The notes below the pieces were generated by a model. The model searched no databases and was not told where the DNA came from. It saw only the letters and a program-made list of their open reading frames with translations. This document shows positions 1 to 6,294 of a stretch of 7,228 nt of DNA, piece after piece. The position numbers and the translations under genes are program-made. The stretch is taken from assembly GCA_016838945.1 (NCBI GenBank), contig JADLKP010000112.1, positions 1 to 7,228 of the forward strand, written 5' to 3'. The DNA is from Methanobrevibacter sp. GTDB taxonomy: Archaea; Methanobacteriota; Methanobacteria; Methanobacteriales; Methanobacteriaceae. Positions within the stretch are counted from its first letter, which is position 1. Every line of letters begins with the position of its first letter.

Positions 1-44
1 ATTACTATAAAATTTAATTGTTTTTTTCTTATTTTTTTAAAAAT

Positions 45-52
45 TTTATAAA
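45..52 (+). promoter_or_regulatory. Putative TATA box for the zinc-ribbon gene
   Basis: The sequence TTTATAAA lies in a very AT-rich leader. Archaeal transcription normally starts about 25 bases downstream of the TATA centre, here near 73-78. That would put the first in-frame TTG (68) upstream of the transcript start and favours a later translation start. This is a motif match only, in AT-rich DNA where chance matches are common. Confidence 0.4.
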
Positions 53-67
53 CTAAATATTTAGCAA

Positions 68-673
68 TTGCATCTAATCGACTTGAATGGAGGTGTTAGG
101 ATAGAGACTAATAATATAAGATATTTTTACAGAAATATTGTGAAATCCGGTAAGAAATATCGTATAAAATATAATAACAAGGATTATGGAGAATTCAGTA
201 AACTATCCGATGCACTCTATGAAAGGGATTGCTTATTTTATTGCAAGTTTGATTATGATCTGCTTGTGGAATGTGATTTGCCTAACAGATATGAAAATAT
301 GGAACTTCCCCCATTTCCAGAAAGCCGCCCAAGGGGGCGTATTGAAGGAAATCTGAAATTCAAAAAAGATTTGGAAGGAGAAATAGTATTCAACCATAAG
401 GAACGTAAGTTCTGTGTAATAAGAGGCGAAGAAAATTACGGCCAATATGACAGTATGGTCGAAGCTTATTTTGTAAAAAAGACACTTATGGAACATGATT
501 GGGATAGAGCTTGCCTAATTCAAAACAGGAAAATCAGAGAAGACATTTTCCTCAATCAGAAAGTCAAGCCAACTAAGCCACAACTTCCGAAATACTGTCC
601 ACAATGTGGTAATAGGGTTAAGGAAGAGGATACAATATGCAAAATCTGCGGTATAAAACTACATGGAAAATAA
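68..673 (+). CDS. Hypothetical protein with duplicated Tyr-Gly module and C-terminal zinc ribbon
   Basis: I do not recognise a named family. The frame is open from TTG at 68 (in-frame TAG at 62-64), giving up to 201 residues. Two regions resemble each other: residues about 29-64 and 113-146 both run basic strand, Tyr-Gly (YGEF at 40-43, YGQY at 124-127), a helix with Ala and basic residues, then an aromatic-Asp end (FDYD, HDWD). The C terminus is a treble-Cys zinc ribbon: C177, C180, C191, C194 (CPQCG and CKICG). No signal peptide or membrane segment is visible. Similar short YG modules occur in hypothetical proteins of Methanobacteriales and recall AP2-like DNA-binding modules; that is inference. 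The start is uncertain: a strong Shine-Dalgarno GGAGGTG at 89-95 lies inside the frame, 5 bases before an ATA codon at 101, and the first ATG codon is residue 78. The protein may really start at 101 (190 residues). It is a lone gene, convergent with iorAB. Confidence 0.7.
   Translation: MHLIDLNGGVRIETNNIRYFYRNIVKSGKKYRIKYNNKDYGEFSKLSDALYERDCLFYCKFDYDLLVECDLPNRYENMELPPFPESRPRGRIEGNLKFKKDLEGEIVFNHKERKFCVIRGEENYGQYDSMVEAYFVKKTLMEHDWDRACLIQNRKIREDIFLNQKVKPTKPQLPKYCPQCGNRVKEEDTICKICGIKLHGK
89..95 (+). promoter_or_regulatory. Strong Shine-Dalgarno inside the zinc-ribbon frame
   Basis: GGAGGTG matches the archaeal anti-Shine-Dalgarno very well. It lies downstream of the in-frame TTG codons at 68 and 83. 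The codon at normal distance is ATA at 101-103. It therefore argues for a start at 101 rather than at either TTG. That AUA serves as the start codon is inference. Confidence 0.55.
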
Positions 674-729
674 GAATTATTTATAAAATAATTTTAAAAA
701 AAAGTTTAAAATAAAAATTAAAAAAGAAA

Positions 730-749
730 TAGTTGGAAACTCCCAACTA
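730..749 (-). terminator. Hairpin followed by U-rich tract, end of iorAB transcript
   Basis: TAGTTGG (730-736) pairs with CCAACTA (743-749) around a 6-base loop. Read on the minus strand it is followed by T-rich runs (within about 695-729), as expected of an intrinsic or oligo-U archaeal terminator for the leftward iorAB transcript. On the plus strand it is not followed by a T-run, so it is a poor terminator for the upstream zinc-ribbon gene. Confidence 0.6.
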
Positions 750-770
750 GTAAAAAGATTTTGGTCAAGG

Positions 771-793
771 TTTTATAGCCGAAGGCTATAAAA
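771..793 (-). terminator. Perfect 10-bp hairpin overlapping the iorB stop codon
   Basis: TTTTATAGCC (771-780) and GGCTATAAAA (784-793) form a perfect 10-bp stem with a 3-base loop. The iorB stop codon (786-788) lies within one arm. It precedes the second hairpin at 730-749, so the pair probably act as transcript end or 3' stabiliser. It is symmetric and could also act on the rightward transcript. Confidence 0.55.
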
Positions 794-1400
794 GCTTGTC
801 TTTAATTGCATTATAACCATTTTCAATAGCTTTTAAATTCATTTCATGGAATTTAGGGGCTAAATTGTTTTTCATTGCAGTTTCAACGGTTTCCTTTGAA
901 AGCGGGAAATCATCATTTGCAACACATGCACCTAAAAGCACCATATTCAAGGATAAGATACTTCCAGCATCTATTGCAAGCCAATTTCCTTCAATTGGAT
1001 AAACTGAATCGAAATTATCTTTGAGATTATTGATTATGTCATCGATTTCAGGATATGTCTCCCCAGTTTGAGTCAATGTTGAAGGCACAATTGGGAAAGT
1101 GTTGAAAATCAAGGTAGTGTCCTTGTTTGCCTTATCTAATCCTCTTAAGACTTCAATAGGTTCGAATGCAAGAATCAAGTCTGCCTTGGATTCCTCTACA
1201 ATTGAGGATTTGAAATTTCCTATCTTAAGTTCAGTTGAAACAGATCCTCCCCTTTGGCTCATACCGTGAATCTCACTCATTACAACATCATAACCTTCAA
1301 GCATTGCAGCTTCGCCAATGATTACAGATGTTTTAATAATTCCTTGACCACCTACACCTGAAATGTAAATACTGTAATTCTTATTATCATTATTAGCCAT
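786..1400 (-). CDS. iorB: Indolepyruvate:ferredoxin oxidoreductase, beta subunit
   Basis: The smaller subunit of the cytoplasmic thiamine-pyrophosphate enzyme that oxidatively decarboxylates aryl-pyruvates to aryl-acetyl-CoA with ferredoxin. In methanogens it may run in reverse to make aromatic amino acids from aryl acetates. The 204-residue protein is a pyruvate-ferredoxin-oxidoreductase gamma-type domain: GVGGQG at 15-20, the family motif MSQRGG at 47-52, and a C-terminal helical part. Length fits the family, about 200 residues. I chose ATG at 1400, not the upstream ATG at 1487 of the longer open frame, because the family start lies just before the first beta strand (YSIYISG) and AGGTGAT sits 4 bases upstream. 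The extra 29 residues would be read over the iorA end in another frame. It follows iorA with one base between stop and start, so the two are surely co-transcribed and probably translationally coupled. Confidence 0.93.
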   Translation of the reverse strand: MANNDNKNYSIYISGVGGQGIIKTSVIIGEAAMLEGYDVVMSEIHGMSQRGGSVSTELKIGNFKSSIVEESKADLILAFEPIEVLRGLDKANKDTTLIFNTFPIVPSTLTQTGETYPEIDDIINNLKDNFDSVYPIEGNWLAIDAGSILSLNMVLLGACVANDDFPLSKETVETAMKNNLAPKFHEMNLKAIENGYNAIKDKLL

Positions 1401-1401
1401 C

Positions 1402-3393
1402 TTAATCACCTTTTTTTGCTCCAATAGCTTTGTTCGGACAGACTTGTATACAAACTGTACATGATTTACAAAGGGCTTCATCAACAACTACCTTATCATT
1501 CAGATATGAAATTGCAGGACAAGCAAGAGTATTTACACAAGTCAAGCATTTTACACAATTGTCCTTAATCACCATAGGCGCCTTTTTCTTCTGTCCCTTG
1601 ATTAATGTGCATGGGTATCTAGCAATTACAACTGCAACGCCATCGTATTCAAGTGCTTCCTTGTAAATGTCAACAGTCTTTTTGATGTTGTGAGGGTTTA
1701 CAATCTTAAGGAACTTGACACCTATTGCCTCTACAATATCTTCAATGGAAACGGCTGGAGCCTCATCTCCCATTCCATCAACTGGAATGCCTGGGTTTGG
1801 CTGACCTCCAGTCATTGCAGTAATCCTATTGTCCAAAATTGTGAGTACAAACCTGTTCTTGTTGTGAACTGCATTAACAAGTGGAGATAATCCGCTGTGG
1901 AAAAATGTGGAATCTCCAATGAAGCTCATCACATGCTGATTGGTTGCTATTGAGAATCCGCAACCGTCACCTACAGATGACCCCATTGCAAGCAAATAGT
2001 CTGCAGTTTCATAAGGAGGAGAGATTCCTAAGGTGTAGCATCCAATGTCAGATGCGAATATCATATCCTCTTTAGCATAGCCAAGTTCTTCGTAGGCCTT
2101 TACAGCTGCATAATAAGCGGATCTGTGGGAACAGCCTGCACATAATGTTGGAGCTCTTGTTGGAATGCTTTCTATAAGTTGGTTCAACCCATCTGTAAAT
2201 TCCATCTTGTCTACGATTTCTATTAAATCTCCATCAAGCTCTTTGCCGTTTTCTGATTTGTACTCTTCTAAAAATTCCTTATCTTCAACTAAATCAGAAA
2301 CAAGCTTATTGATGGATTCCTTTACAATATCCGGATTGTATTCATGAACCATTGGGAAAGTTCCATCAAACTTGCCGTAAACAGGACAATCCAAATTATT
2401 CTCACCAAGAACAGCAAGGACATCCCTTTCAAGTACCGGATCAACTTCCTCTACAATGAATACTCCTTCCAGGTTTTTGCAGAAGTCATAGATCAAATCT
2501 TTTGGAACAGGATAAGACAATGCTATTTTAAGGATATCCATACCTAAGTTCTCTTGGGAAACAACATCATAAGCATAATTGAAGGCACCACCAGAAGAAA
2601 TAACACCATATTTTCCTTGAAGTGATCCGTTTTCAAATGAATAGACCTCATTTACTGGACATTCATTAGCTGTCTCTTCCATTCTTTCCATTTTTTCTGC
2701 AAGTCTTTCATGCATTGCAAGAGCATTTGCTGGAACAGGAACAAACTCCCTTGGATTTTTAACAAAGAACCCCTTTAACCAATGATTATCTGTTTCAGTT
2801 GCCTTTGTAGTGGATTTAGGTTTTTCTATTCCACCACATTCCACAATTCCCCTCATGTGAGATACACGAGTGCTTGTTCTAAGAATGACTGGAATTCCAA
2901 ACTGTTCAGACAAGTCAAATCCATAAACCATCATGTCCTTAACTTCCTGAGGATTTGACGGCTCTAAAATCGGAATGGAGGAAAGCCTTGAATAGTTTCT
3001 TGTATCCTGTTCATTCTGTGAAGAGAAAAGTGAAGGGTCATCCGCTACAAGAACAATCATTCCTCCCTTAACGCCAGAGTAAGCGGTTGTCATGAATGAG
3101 TCAGCAGCTACATTCAATCCTACATGCTTCATGAAAGTAAATGACCTGAGGCCACTTGCAGCTGCAGTGGCTGCAACCTCCATAGCCACCTTTTCATTTG
3201 CAGAAAATTCAAAGTACATCTCTGCATTTTTAGCAACAACTGACAATATGTTACCTATTTCAGAAGAAGGAGTTCCAGGGTAAGTAGCTGCAACGGATAC
3301 GCCAGCTTCAATAGCTCCTCTAACAGCAGCTTCATTACCTAAAAGGAAAAGCTTATCTCCTTTTTCACTAGTTACTAATTGATCATAAGCCAT
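1402..3393 (-). CDS. iorA: Indolepyruvate:ferredoxin oxidoreductase, alpha subunit
   Basis: The large catalytic subunit: it binds thiamine pyrophosphate and carries the iron-sulfur clusters that pass electrons to ferredoxin. The 663-residue protein is complete and collinear with the family. The N-terminal pyrimidine-binding domain has LLGNEA at 17-22, YPGTPSSEI at 38-46 and Glu67. A central domain follows, then the C-terminal cofactor domain with LCAGCSHR at 417-424, DIGCYTLG at 449-456 and the diphosphate/metal motif GDS 493-495 to Asn522. A ferredoxin tail has two cysteine sets: C613, C616, C619, C625 and C642, C645, C648, C652. The first set has a five-residue last gap, as is usual in IorA. 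The ATG at 3393 has GGTG 7 bases upstream. It is the first gene of the iorAB operon, transcribed away from tfrB. Arylacetate-CoA ligase, its usual pathway partner, is not seen here. Confidence 0.96.
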   Translation of the reverse strand: MAYDQLVTSEKGDKLFLLGNEAAVRGAIEAGVSVAATYPGTPSSEIGNILSVVAKNAEMYFEFSANEKVAMEVAATAAASGLRSFTFMKHVGLNVAADSFMTTAYSGVKGGMIVLVADDPSLFSSQNEQDTRNYSRLSSIPILEPSNPQEVKDMMVYGFDLSEQFGIPVILRTSTRVSHMRGIVECGGIEKPKSTTKATETDNHWLKGFFVKNPREFVPVPANALAMHERLAEKMERMEETANECPVNEVYSFENGSLQGKYGVISSGGAFNYAYDVVSQENLGMDILKIALSYPVPKDLIYDFCKNLEGVFIVEEVDPVLERDVLAVLGENNLDCPVYGKFDGTFPMVHEYNPDIVKESINKLVSDLVEDKEFLEEYKSENGKELDGDLIEIVDKMEFTDGLNQLIESIPTRAPTLCAGCSHRSAYYAAVKAYEELGYAKEDMIFASDIGCYTLGISPPYETADYLLAMGSSVGDGCGFSIATNQHVMSFIGDSTFFHSGLSPLVNAVHNKNRFVLTILDNRITAMTGGQPNPGIPVDGMGDEAPAVSIEDIVEAIGVKFLKIVNPHNIKKTVDIYKEALEYDGVAVVIARYPCTLIKGQKKKAPMVIKDNCVKCLTCVNTLACPAISYLNDKVVVDEALCKSCTVCIQVCPNKAIGAKKGD
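1405..1411 (-). promoter_or_regulatory. iorB ribosome binding site inside iorA
   Basis: AGGTGAT, read on the minus strand, includes the last two iorA codons (Gly-Asp) and lies 4 bases before the iorB ATG at 1400. It decides the iorB start and suggests re-initiation by ribosomes finishing iorA. Confidence 0.75.
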
Positions 3394-3410
3394 ATAAATT
3401 CACCACACCT

Positions 3411-3430
3411 GAGATTAATCTTTTAATCTC
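3411..3430 (-). promoter_or_regulatory. 20-bp palindrome at the iorA transcription start
   Basis: GAGATTAA (3411-3418) and TTAATCTC (3423-3430) form a perfect inverted repeat of 8-bp arms with a 4-base centre. It lies between the putative iorA TATA box and the iorA ribosome site, so it would overlap the transcript start or 5' leader. It could be an operator for a dimeric repressor or a leader hairpin next to the Shine-Dalgarno. The role is inferred; the symmetry is directly visible. Confidence 0.5.
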
Positions 3431-3450
3431 TAAAATTTTCATTATAATTG

Positions 3451-3459
3451 TAAATATAA
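3451..3459 (-). promoter_or_regulatory. Putative iorA TATA box
   Basis: Minus-strand TTATATTTA lies about 60 bases upstream of the iorA ATG and predicts a start near 3430. A second TTATAAT at 3441-3447 is an alternative that would start near 3418. AT-richness makes either call tentative. Confidence 0.35.
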
Positions 3460-3476
3460 GATAATAATTAAAATTC

Positions 3477-3545
3477 TGAAATTCCATAAAATCTACAAAA
3501 TCTCATAAAATTTGAAATTCCATAAAATCTACAAAATCTCATAAA
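3477..3545. repeat. Perfect 33-bp direct duplication, period 36
   Basis: Bases 3477-3509 and 3513-3545 are identical over 33 positions and separated by 3 bases. Each unit begins TGAAATTCCATAAAATC and ends CTCATAAA. The repeat starts about 18 bases upstream of the putative iorA TATA box, where an archaeal activator could bind. It may equally be a recent slippage duplication in AT-rich DNA. Confidence 0.85.
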
Positions 3546-3780
3546 TTATCATAATAAAATATTAGTTTCTTTACATATTTAATACATGGCATTTTAAGGA
3601 AATTTTAAAGTGATTGATAATGATTAAATGAAATAATTGTGAGGATTAAAAAAATACTAAACTATATAATGAAACAAATAAAAATATATAAAGTGATTTA
3701 TTATTAAATTATATAAAATATAAACAAATGATATTTAAAGAGAAATTTAAAGAAAAATCTTAAAAACAGTGCAAGATTAA

Positions 3781-3789
3781 TTATAAAAA
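3781..3789 (+). promoter_or_regulatory. Putative tfrB TATA box
   Basis: TTATAAAAA lies 27 bases before the tfrB ATG, which would give a leader of only about 5-9 bases. ATATTTAAA at 3731-3739 is an alternative giving a leader of about 55-60 bases. The weak AGGGA (3807-3811) before the ATG is the only ribosome-site candidate, consistent with an almost leaderless message. Confidence 0.35.
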
Positions 3790-3816
3790 TATTTGATAGT
3801 TTAAATAGGGATTGTT

Positions 3817-5328
3817 ATGATAACCGTTTATGTGAAAAGATTCAATAAGGAGACAGATGATGAACCTCATGTTGAATCTTATGAAATTGAAGTATATCCT
3901 GGAATGAAAGTGCTTGACGCACTAGAAGAAATCAACAGAAAATATGATGCTGACATCAGCTTTAGAAGCTCATGCCTTGCAGGACAATGCGGTTCCTGTG
4001 GAGTGAAAATCAACGGAAATGGAGCCCTTGCATGTAAGGCTGAAATTAAGGATAATGTATTAATTGAACCATTGGATTTCCCAGTCATAAAGGATTTGAT
4101 TGTGGACAGAAGTTCAGCTGATGAGAAGATTAAGCAATTGCAGTTAAGCCTTGATTGCGACAGCGAAACTTCCCATGAAAAGCTTAAGCCTGAAGACATC
4201 AAGGACACCAAAAAGGTCAGAAGCTGCATTGAATGTTACACTTGTCTTTCCACTTGTCCTGTTGTAAAGCACTTTAAGGAAGACTTCCTCGGGCCTTATT
4301 ACTTAAGATACATCTCCAAGTTTGACTTCGATCCAAGAGATGAATATGACAGACTTATAGAGGCTCTTGACAGCGGAATGTATGCTTGTACAAGCTGCGG
4401 CAAATGCGGTTCAATCTGTCCTAAAAACATCAACAGTTTTGGAGATGCAATCGAAAAGCTAAGAGCAATGGCTTATGCAAGAGACCTAGGACCACTTGAT
4501 GCTCATAAAGTATTTAAAGACAATGTGGTTGCTAGTGGACGTTCAGTAAGCAAACCTGAAGAGCCATTCATTGAAACCATCCATAAGAAATGGGGTGAAG
4601 AAGGCAAATACTACATCGATGAAGATGAAAACAAGGAAAAGGTTGCATTATTCACCGGTTGTATGGTGGATTACAGAGCCCAAGAGGTTGGATATGCCCT
4701 CATTGATGTTTTAAAAGCAAACAACATAGAGATTGATATTCCAGAAGGCCAAGTTTGTTGCGGTTCACCTCTCTTAAGAACCGGGCAAGTTGATGTGGTT
4801 CAAGACCTTGTAGACAAAAACAAGGAAATATTTAAGGATTATGATAAGGTAATCACTATCTGTGCAGGGTGTGGAGCAACACTTAAAAATGACCATCCTA
4901 AATATGGATCAAACCTTAATGTACAGGATATAAGTGAATTCCTGGTAGATAAGTTAGATGCAAGCAAAATGAAGGAAGTGAACACTAAAGTGACTTGGCA
5001 TGACCCTTGCCACTTGTCAAGAGGACAAGGCATCAAAGACCAACCAAGAGAAATCATTGAAATGATTCCAGGAGTTGAATTTGAAGAGCTTGAGCTTCCT
5101 TGCCAATGCTGTGGTGCAGGTGGAGGAATCAAATCCGGAAAACCTGAAATTGCATTAGAGCTTGCAAAGGACAAGGCGGAAATGGTGAGAGTTACCGGTG
5201 CAGATTATGTAACTACAATCTGTCCATTCTGTCAGATCAACATTCAAGACGGATTGAATGCAATCGGTCTTGAAAATGTTAAAACTTTAAATCTTATTCA
5301 ATTACTTAAAATGGCTTATGATGAATAA
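3817..5328 (+). CDS. tfrB: Thiol:fumarate reductase (CoM/CoB), subunit B
   Basis: This subunit oxidises coenzyme M and coenzyme B thiols to the heterodisulfide and passes the electrons to the flavin subunit TfrA, which reduces fumarate to succinate in the cytoplasm of methanogens. The 503-residue protein is a fusion of a succinate-dehydrogenase-B-like half and a heterodisulfide-reductase-B-like half. N-terminal [2Fe-2S] ligands are C53, C58, C61, C73. Two [4Fe-4S] sets follow: C137, C140, C143, C147 and C191, C194, C197, C201. The C-terminal half has two complete CCG domains: C282, CC314-315, C349, C352 and C398, CC431-432, C469, C472, the pattern that binds the thiol-active cluster in HdrB. 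All ligands are present. It starts at ATG 3817 directly before the first beta strand (ITVYVKRF). TfrA is not in the window. A plain fumarate reductase or glycolate-oxidase-type subunit is less likely given the full fusion architecture. Confidence 0.92.
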   Translation: MITVYVKRFNKETDDEPHVESYEIEVYPGMKVLDALEEINRKYDADISFRSSCLAGQCGSCGVKINGNGALACKAEIKDNVLIEPLDFPVIKDLIVDRSSADEKIKQLQLSLDCDSETSHEKLKPEDIKDTKKVRSCIECYTCLSTCPVVKHFKEDFLGPYYLRYISKFDFDPRDEYDRLIEALDSGMYACTSCGKCGSICPKNINSFGDAIEKLRAMAYARDLGPLDAHKVFKDNVVASGRSVSKPEEPFIETIHKKWGEEGKYYIDEDENKEKVALFTGCMVDYRAQEVGYALIDVLKANNIEIDIPEGQVCCGSPLLRTGQVDVVQDLVDKNKEIFKDYDKVITICAGCGATLKNDHPKYGSNLNVQDISEFLVDKLDASKMKEVNTKVTWHDPCHLSRGQGIKDQPREIIEMIPGVEFEELELPCQCCGAGGGIKSGKPEIALELAKDKAEMVRVTGADYVTTICPFCQINIQDGLNAIGLENVKTLNLIQLLKMAYDE

Positions 5329-5387
5329 GAAATGAATAGAATTCAAATAGATTTAAATAGCTAAAAAAGAAAAAACAGAAGATTAAC

Positions 5388-6173
5388 ATGAAAAAGAAGA
5401 ACAAATCATCAGATAGAGGCAAACTTAAGGAAATAGATGAAGATGAAGAAACCAAACGCCTTAAGGAAAACATCTATGTTGTTTTTGTAGAATGTGAATC
5501 TCCTGGAAATGTTGGATTTTTAGCAAGAACAATGGGTAACTTCGGACTCCATAAATTGGTTCTCATCAACCCATGCACCCTTAAGGATGAGGCTTATTAT
5601 CAGGCTATGCATGCAAGGGAAACCGTTGAAAATGCAATGATTTATGATACCGTTGAAGAGTTTGTAAAGGACAATGAGATTGATTTCATTGTAGGTTCAA
5701 CTGGAGCTCCTGGAGGAAGCTATAACATTTCAAGAATTCCAATAAAACCTGAAGAGCTTGGAAAATCAATGAACTACAACGATAAGGTAGCTATTCTATT
5801 TGGAAGGGAAGGGAACGGCCTTACAAATGCAGAAATCGAAATGTGTGACATAACCGTAAGCATTCCAACTGACCCAACTTATCCTATAATGAACATTTCA
5901 CATGCAGCTGCAGTCATTCTTTATGAAGTCTTTAAAAACAGAAACAAGTATCCTGTTGAAGGATTGGAAGAAAGCACTGCACTTGAAAAGGAATATCTTA
6001 TAAGTGATATGGAAAAGCTAATTGATTCACTACCCATTCCAGATCATAAAAAGAAAAACGGATTGAAGGTATTCAAGAACATAATCAATCGGGCTTTCAT
6101 CACTGGAAGAGAGGCGCATACATTCAAGGGCATTCTAAGACGTCTGAATAAAAAGATAGACGAAAATGAATAA
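5388..6173 (+). CDS. trmJ: TrmJ-type SPOUT tRNA/rRNA 2'-O-methyltransferase
   Basis: A cytoplasmic SpoU/TrmH-family enzyme that uses S-adenosylmethionine to methylate a ribose 2'-OH. The group with this layout (TrmJ, TrmH group 1) methylates position 32 of tRNA in studied bacteria and archaea. Of 261 residues, about 28-182 form the SPOUT knot. Motif 1 is VECESPGNVGFLARTMGNFG (34-53) with the conserved Asn41 and Arg47. Motif 2 is LFGREGNGL (137-145). Motif 3 is YPIMNISHAAAVILYEVF (165-182), with Asn169 and Ser171 in the cofactor loop. The C-terminal helical tail (about 195-258) is typical of TrmJ. A charged, Lys/Glu-rich N-terminal extension of about 27 residues precedes the domain. It lies 59 bases after tfrB with no clear terminator between, so read-through is likely. 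The ribosome site is weak; a TATA-like GATTTAAATA just upstream could also give a short-leader transcript. Exact RNA target is not shown by sequence. Confidence 0.88.
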   Translation: MKKKNKSSDRGKLKEIDEDEETKRLKENIYVVFVECESPGNVGFLARTMGNFGLHKLVLINPCTLKDEAYYQAMHARETVENAMIYDTVEEFVKDNEIDFIVGSTGAPGGSYNISRIPIKPEELGKSMNYNDKVAILFGREGNGLTNAEIEMCDITVSIPTDPTYPIMNISHAAAVILYEVFKNRNKYPVEGLEESTALEKEYLISDMEKLIDSLPIPDHKKKNGLKVFKNIINRAFITGREAHTFKGILRRLNKKIDENE

Positions 6174-6186
6174 GTGTAAATACACT
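6173..6186. promoter_or_regulatory. 14-bp palindrome after trmJ
   Basis: AGTGTA and TACACT form a perfect dyad with a 2-base centre, starting on the last base of the trmJ stop codon and lying 45 bases upstream of the next gene's TATA box. The TGTA-n-TACA style suggests a helix-turn-helix operator for the downstream iron-sulfur gene. The 2-base spacer is too short for an RNA hairpin using all pairs, which weakens a terminator reading. Confidence 0.35.
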
Positions 6187-6230
6187 ATTGACTAAACACC
6201 ATAATCATCAAATGAAAAATGCTCAAAAAA

Positions 6231-6238
6231 TATATAAA
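6231..6238 (+). promoter_or_regulatory. TATA box for the iron-sulfur gene
   Basis: TATATAAA, preceded by an A-run that could act as a BRE, is the clearest TATA box in the window. It predicts a transcript start near 6258-6262. That is downstream of the ATG at 6250 and upstream of the ATG at 6295, so it supports the later start. Confidence 0.55.
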
Positions 6239-6294
6239 ATTTTAAGTATATGAAAAACAATATTTTATATGGAGTAATAAAAAAGGGGCTAACC

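Larger units (their letters stand above)
3394..3816. other. Divergent iorA/tfrB intergenic region, no gene seen
   Basis: These 423 bases separate two divergent genes and hold no convincing coding frame. They contain the iorA ribosome site, palindrome and TATA box at the left, a 33-bp direct duplication (3477-3545), then very AT-rich DNA with several TATA-like strings. ATTTAAAGA occurs twice, 12 bases apart (3733-3741 and 3745-3753), close to one helical turn. The length is more than two core promoters need, which leaves room for regulation or a small RNA, but I see no structured RNA. Confidence 0.6.

Noticed and set aside
1401..1487. N-terminal extension of iorB from an ATG at 1487
   Set aside because: It overlaps the end of iorA out of frame, does not look like the family N terminus, and a good ribosome site precedes the ATG at 1400.
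1430..1666. Plus-strand open frame opposite the iorA ferredoxin tail
   Set aside because: It is antisense to a strongly conserved coding region and shows no promoter or ribosome site.
3477..3545. CRISPR-like array
   Set aside because: There are only two units with a 3-base gap and no spacers, so this is a tandem duplication.
3879..4229. Minus-strand open frame inside the N-terminal half of tfrB
   Set aside because: It is antisense to the [2Fe-2S] domain and has no ribosome site or recognisable domain.
4839..5174. Minus-strand open frame inside tfrB
   Set aside because: It is antisense to the conserved CCG-domain coding sequence and its product is Ser/Pro-rich with no domain; a shadow frame.
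6250..6294. Earlier ATG of the iron-sulfur gene
   Set aside because: It lies about 12 bases after the TATA box, before any normal transcript start, and has no ribosome site; the ATG at 6295 has AGGGG.
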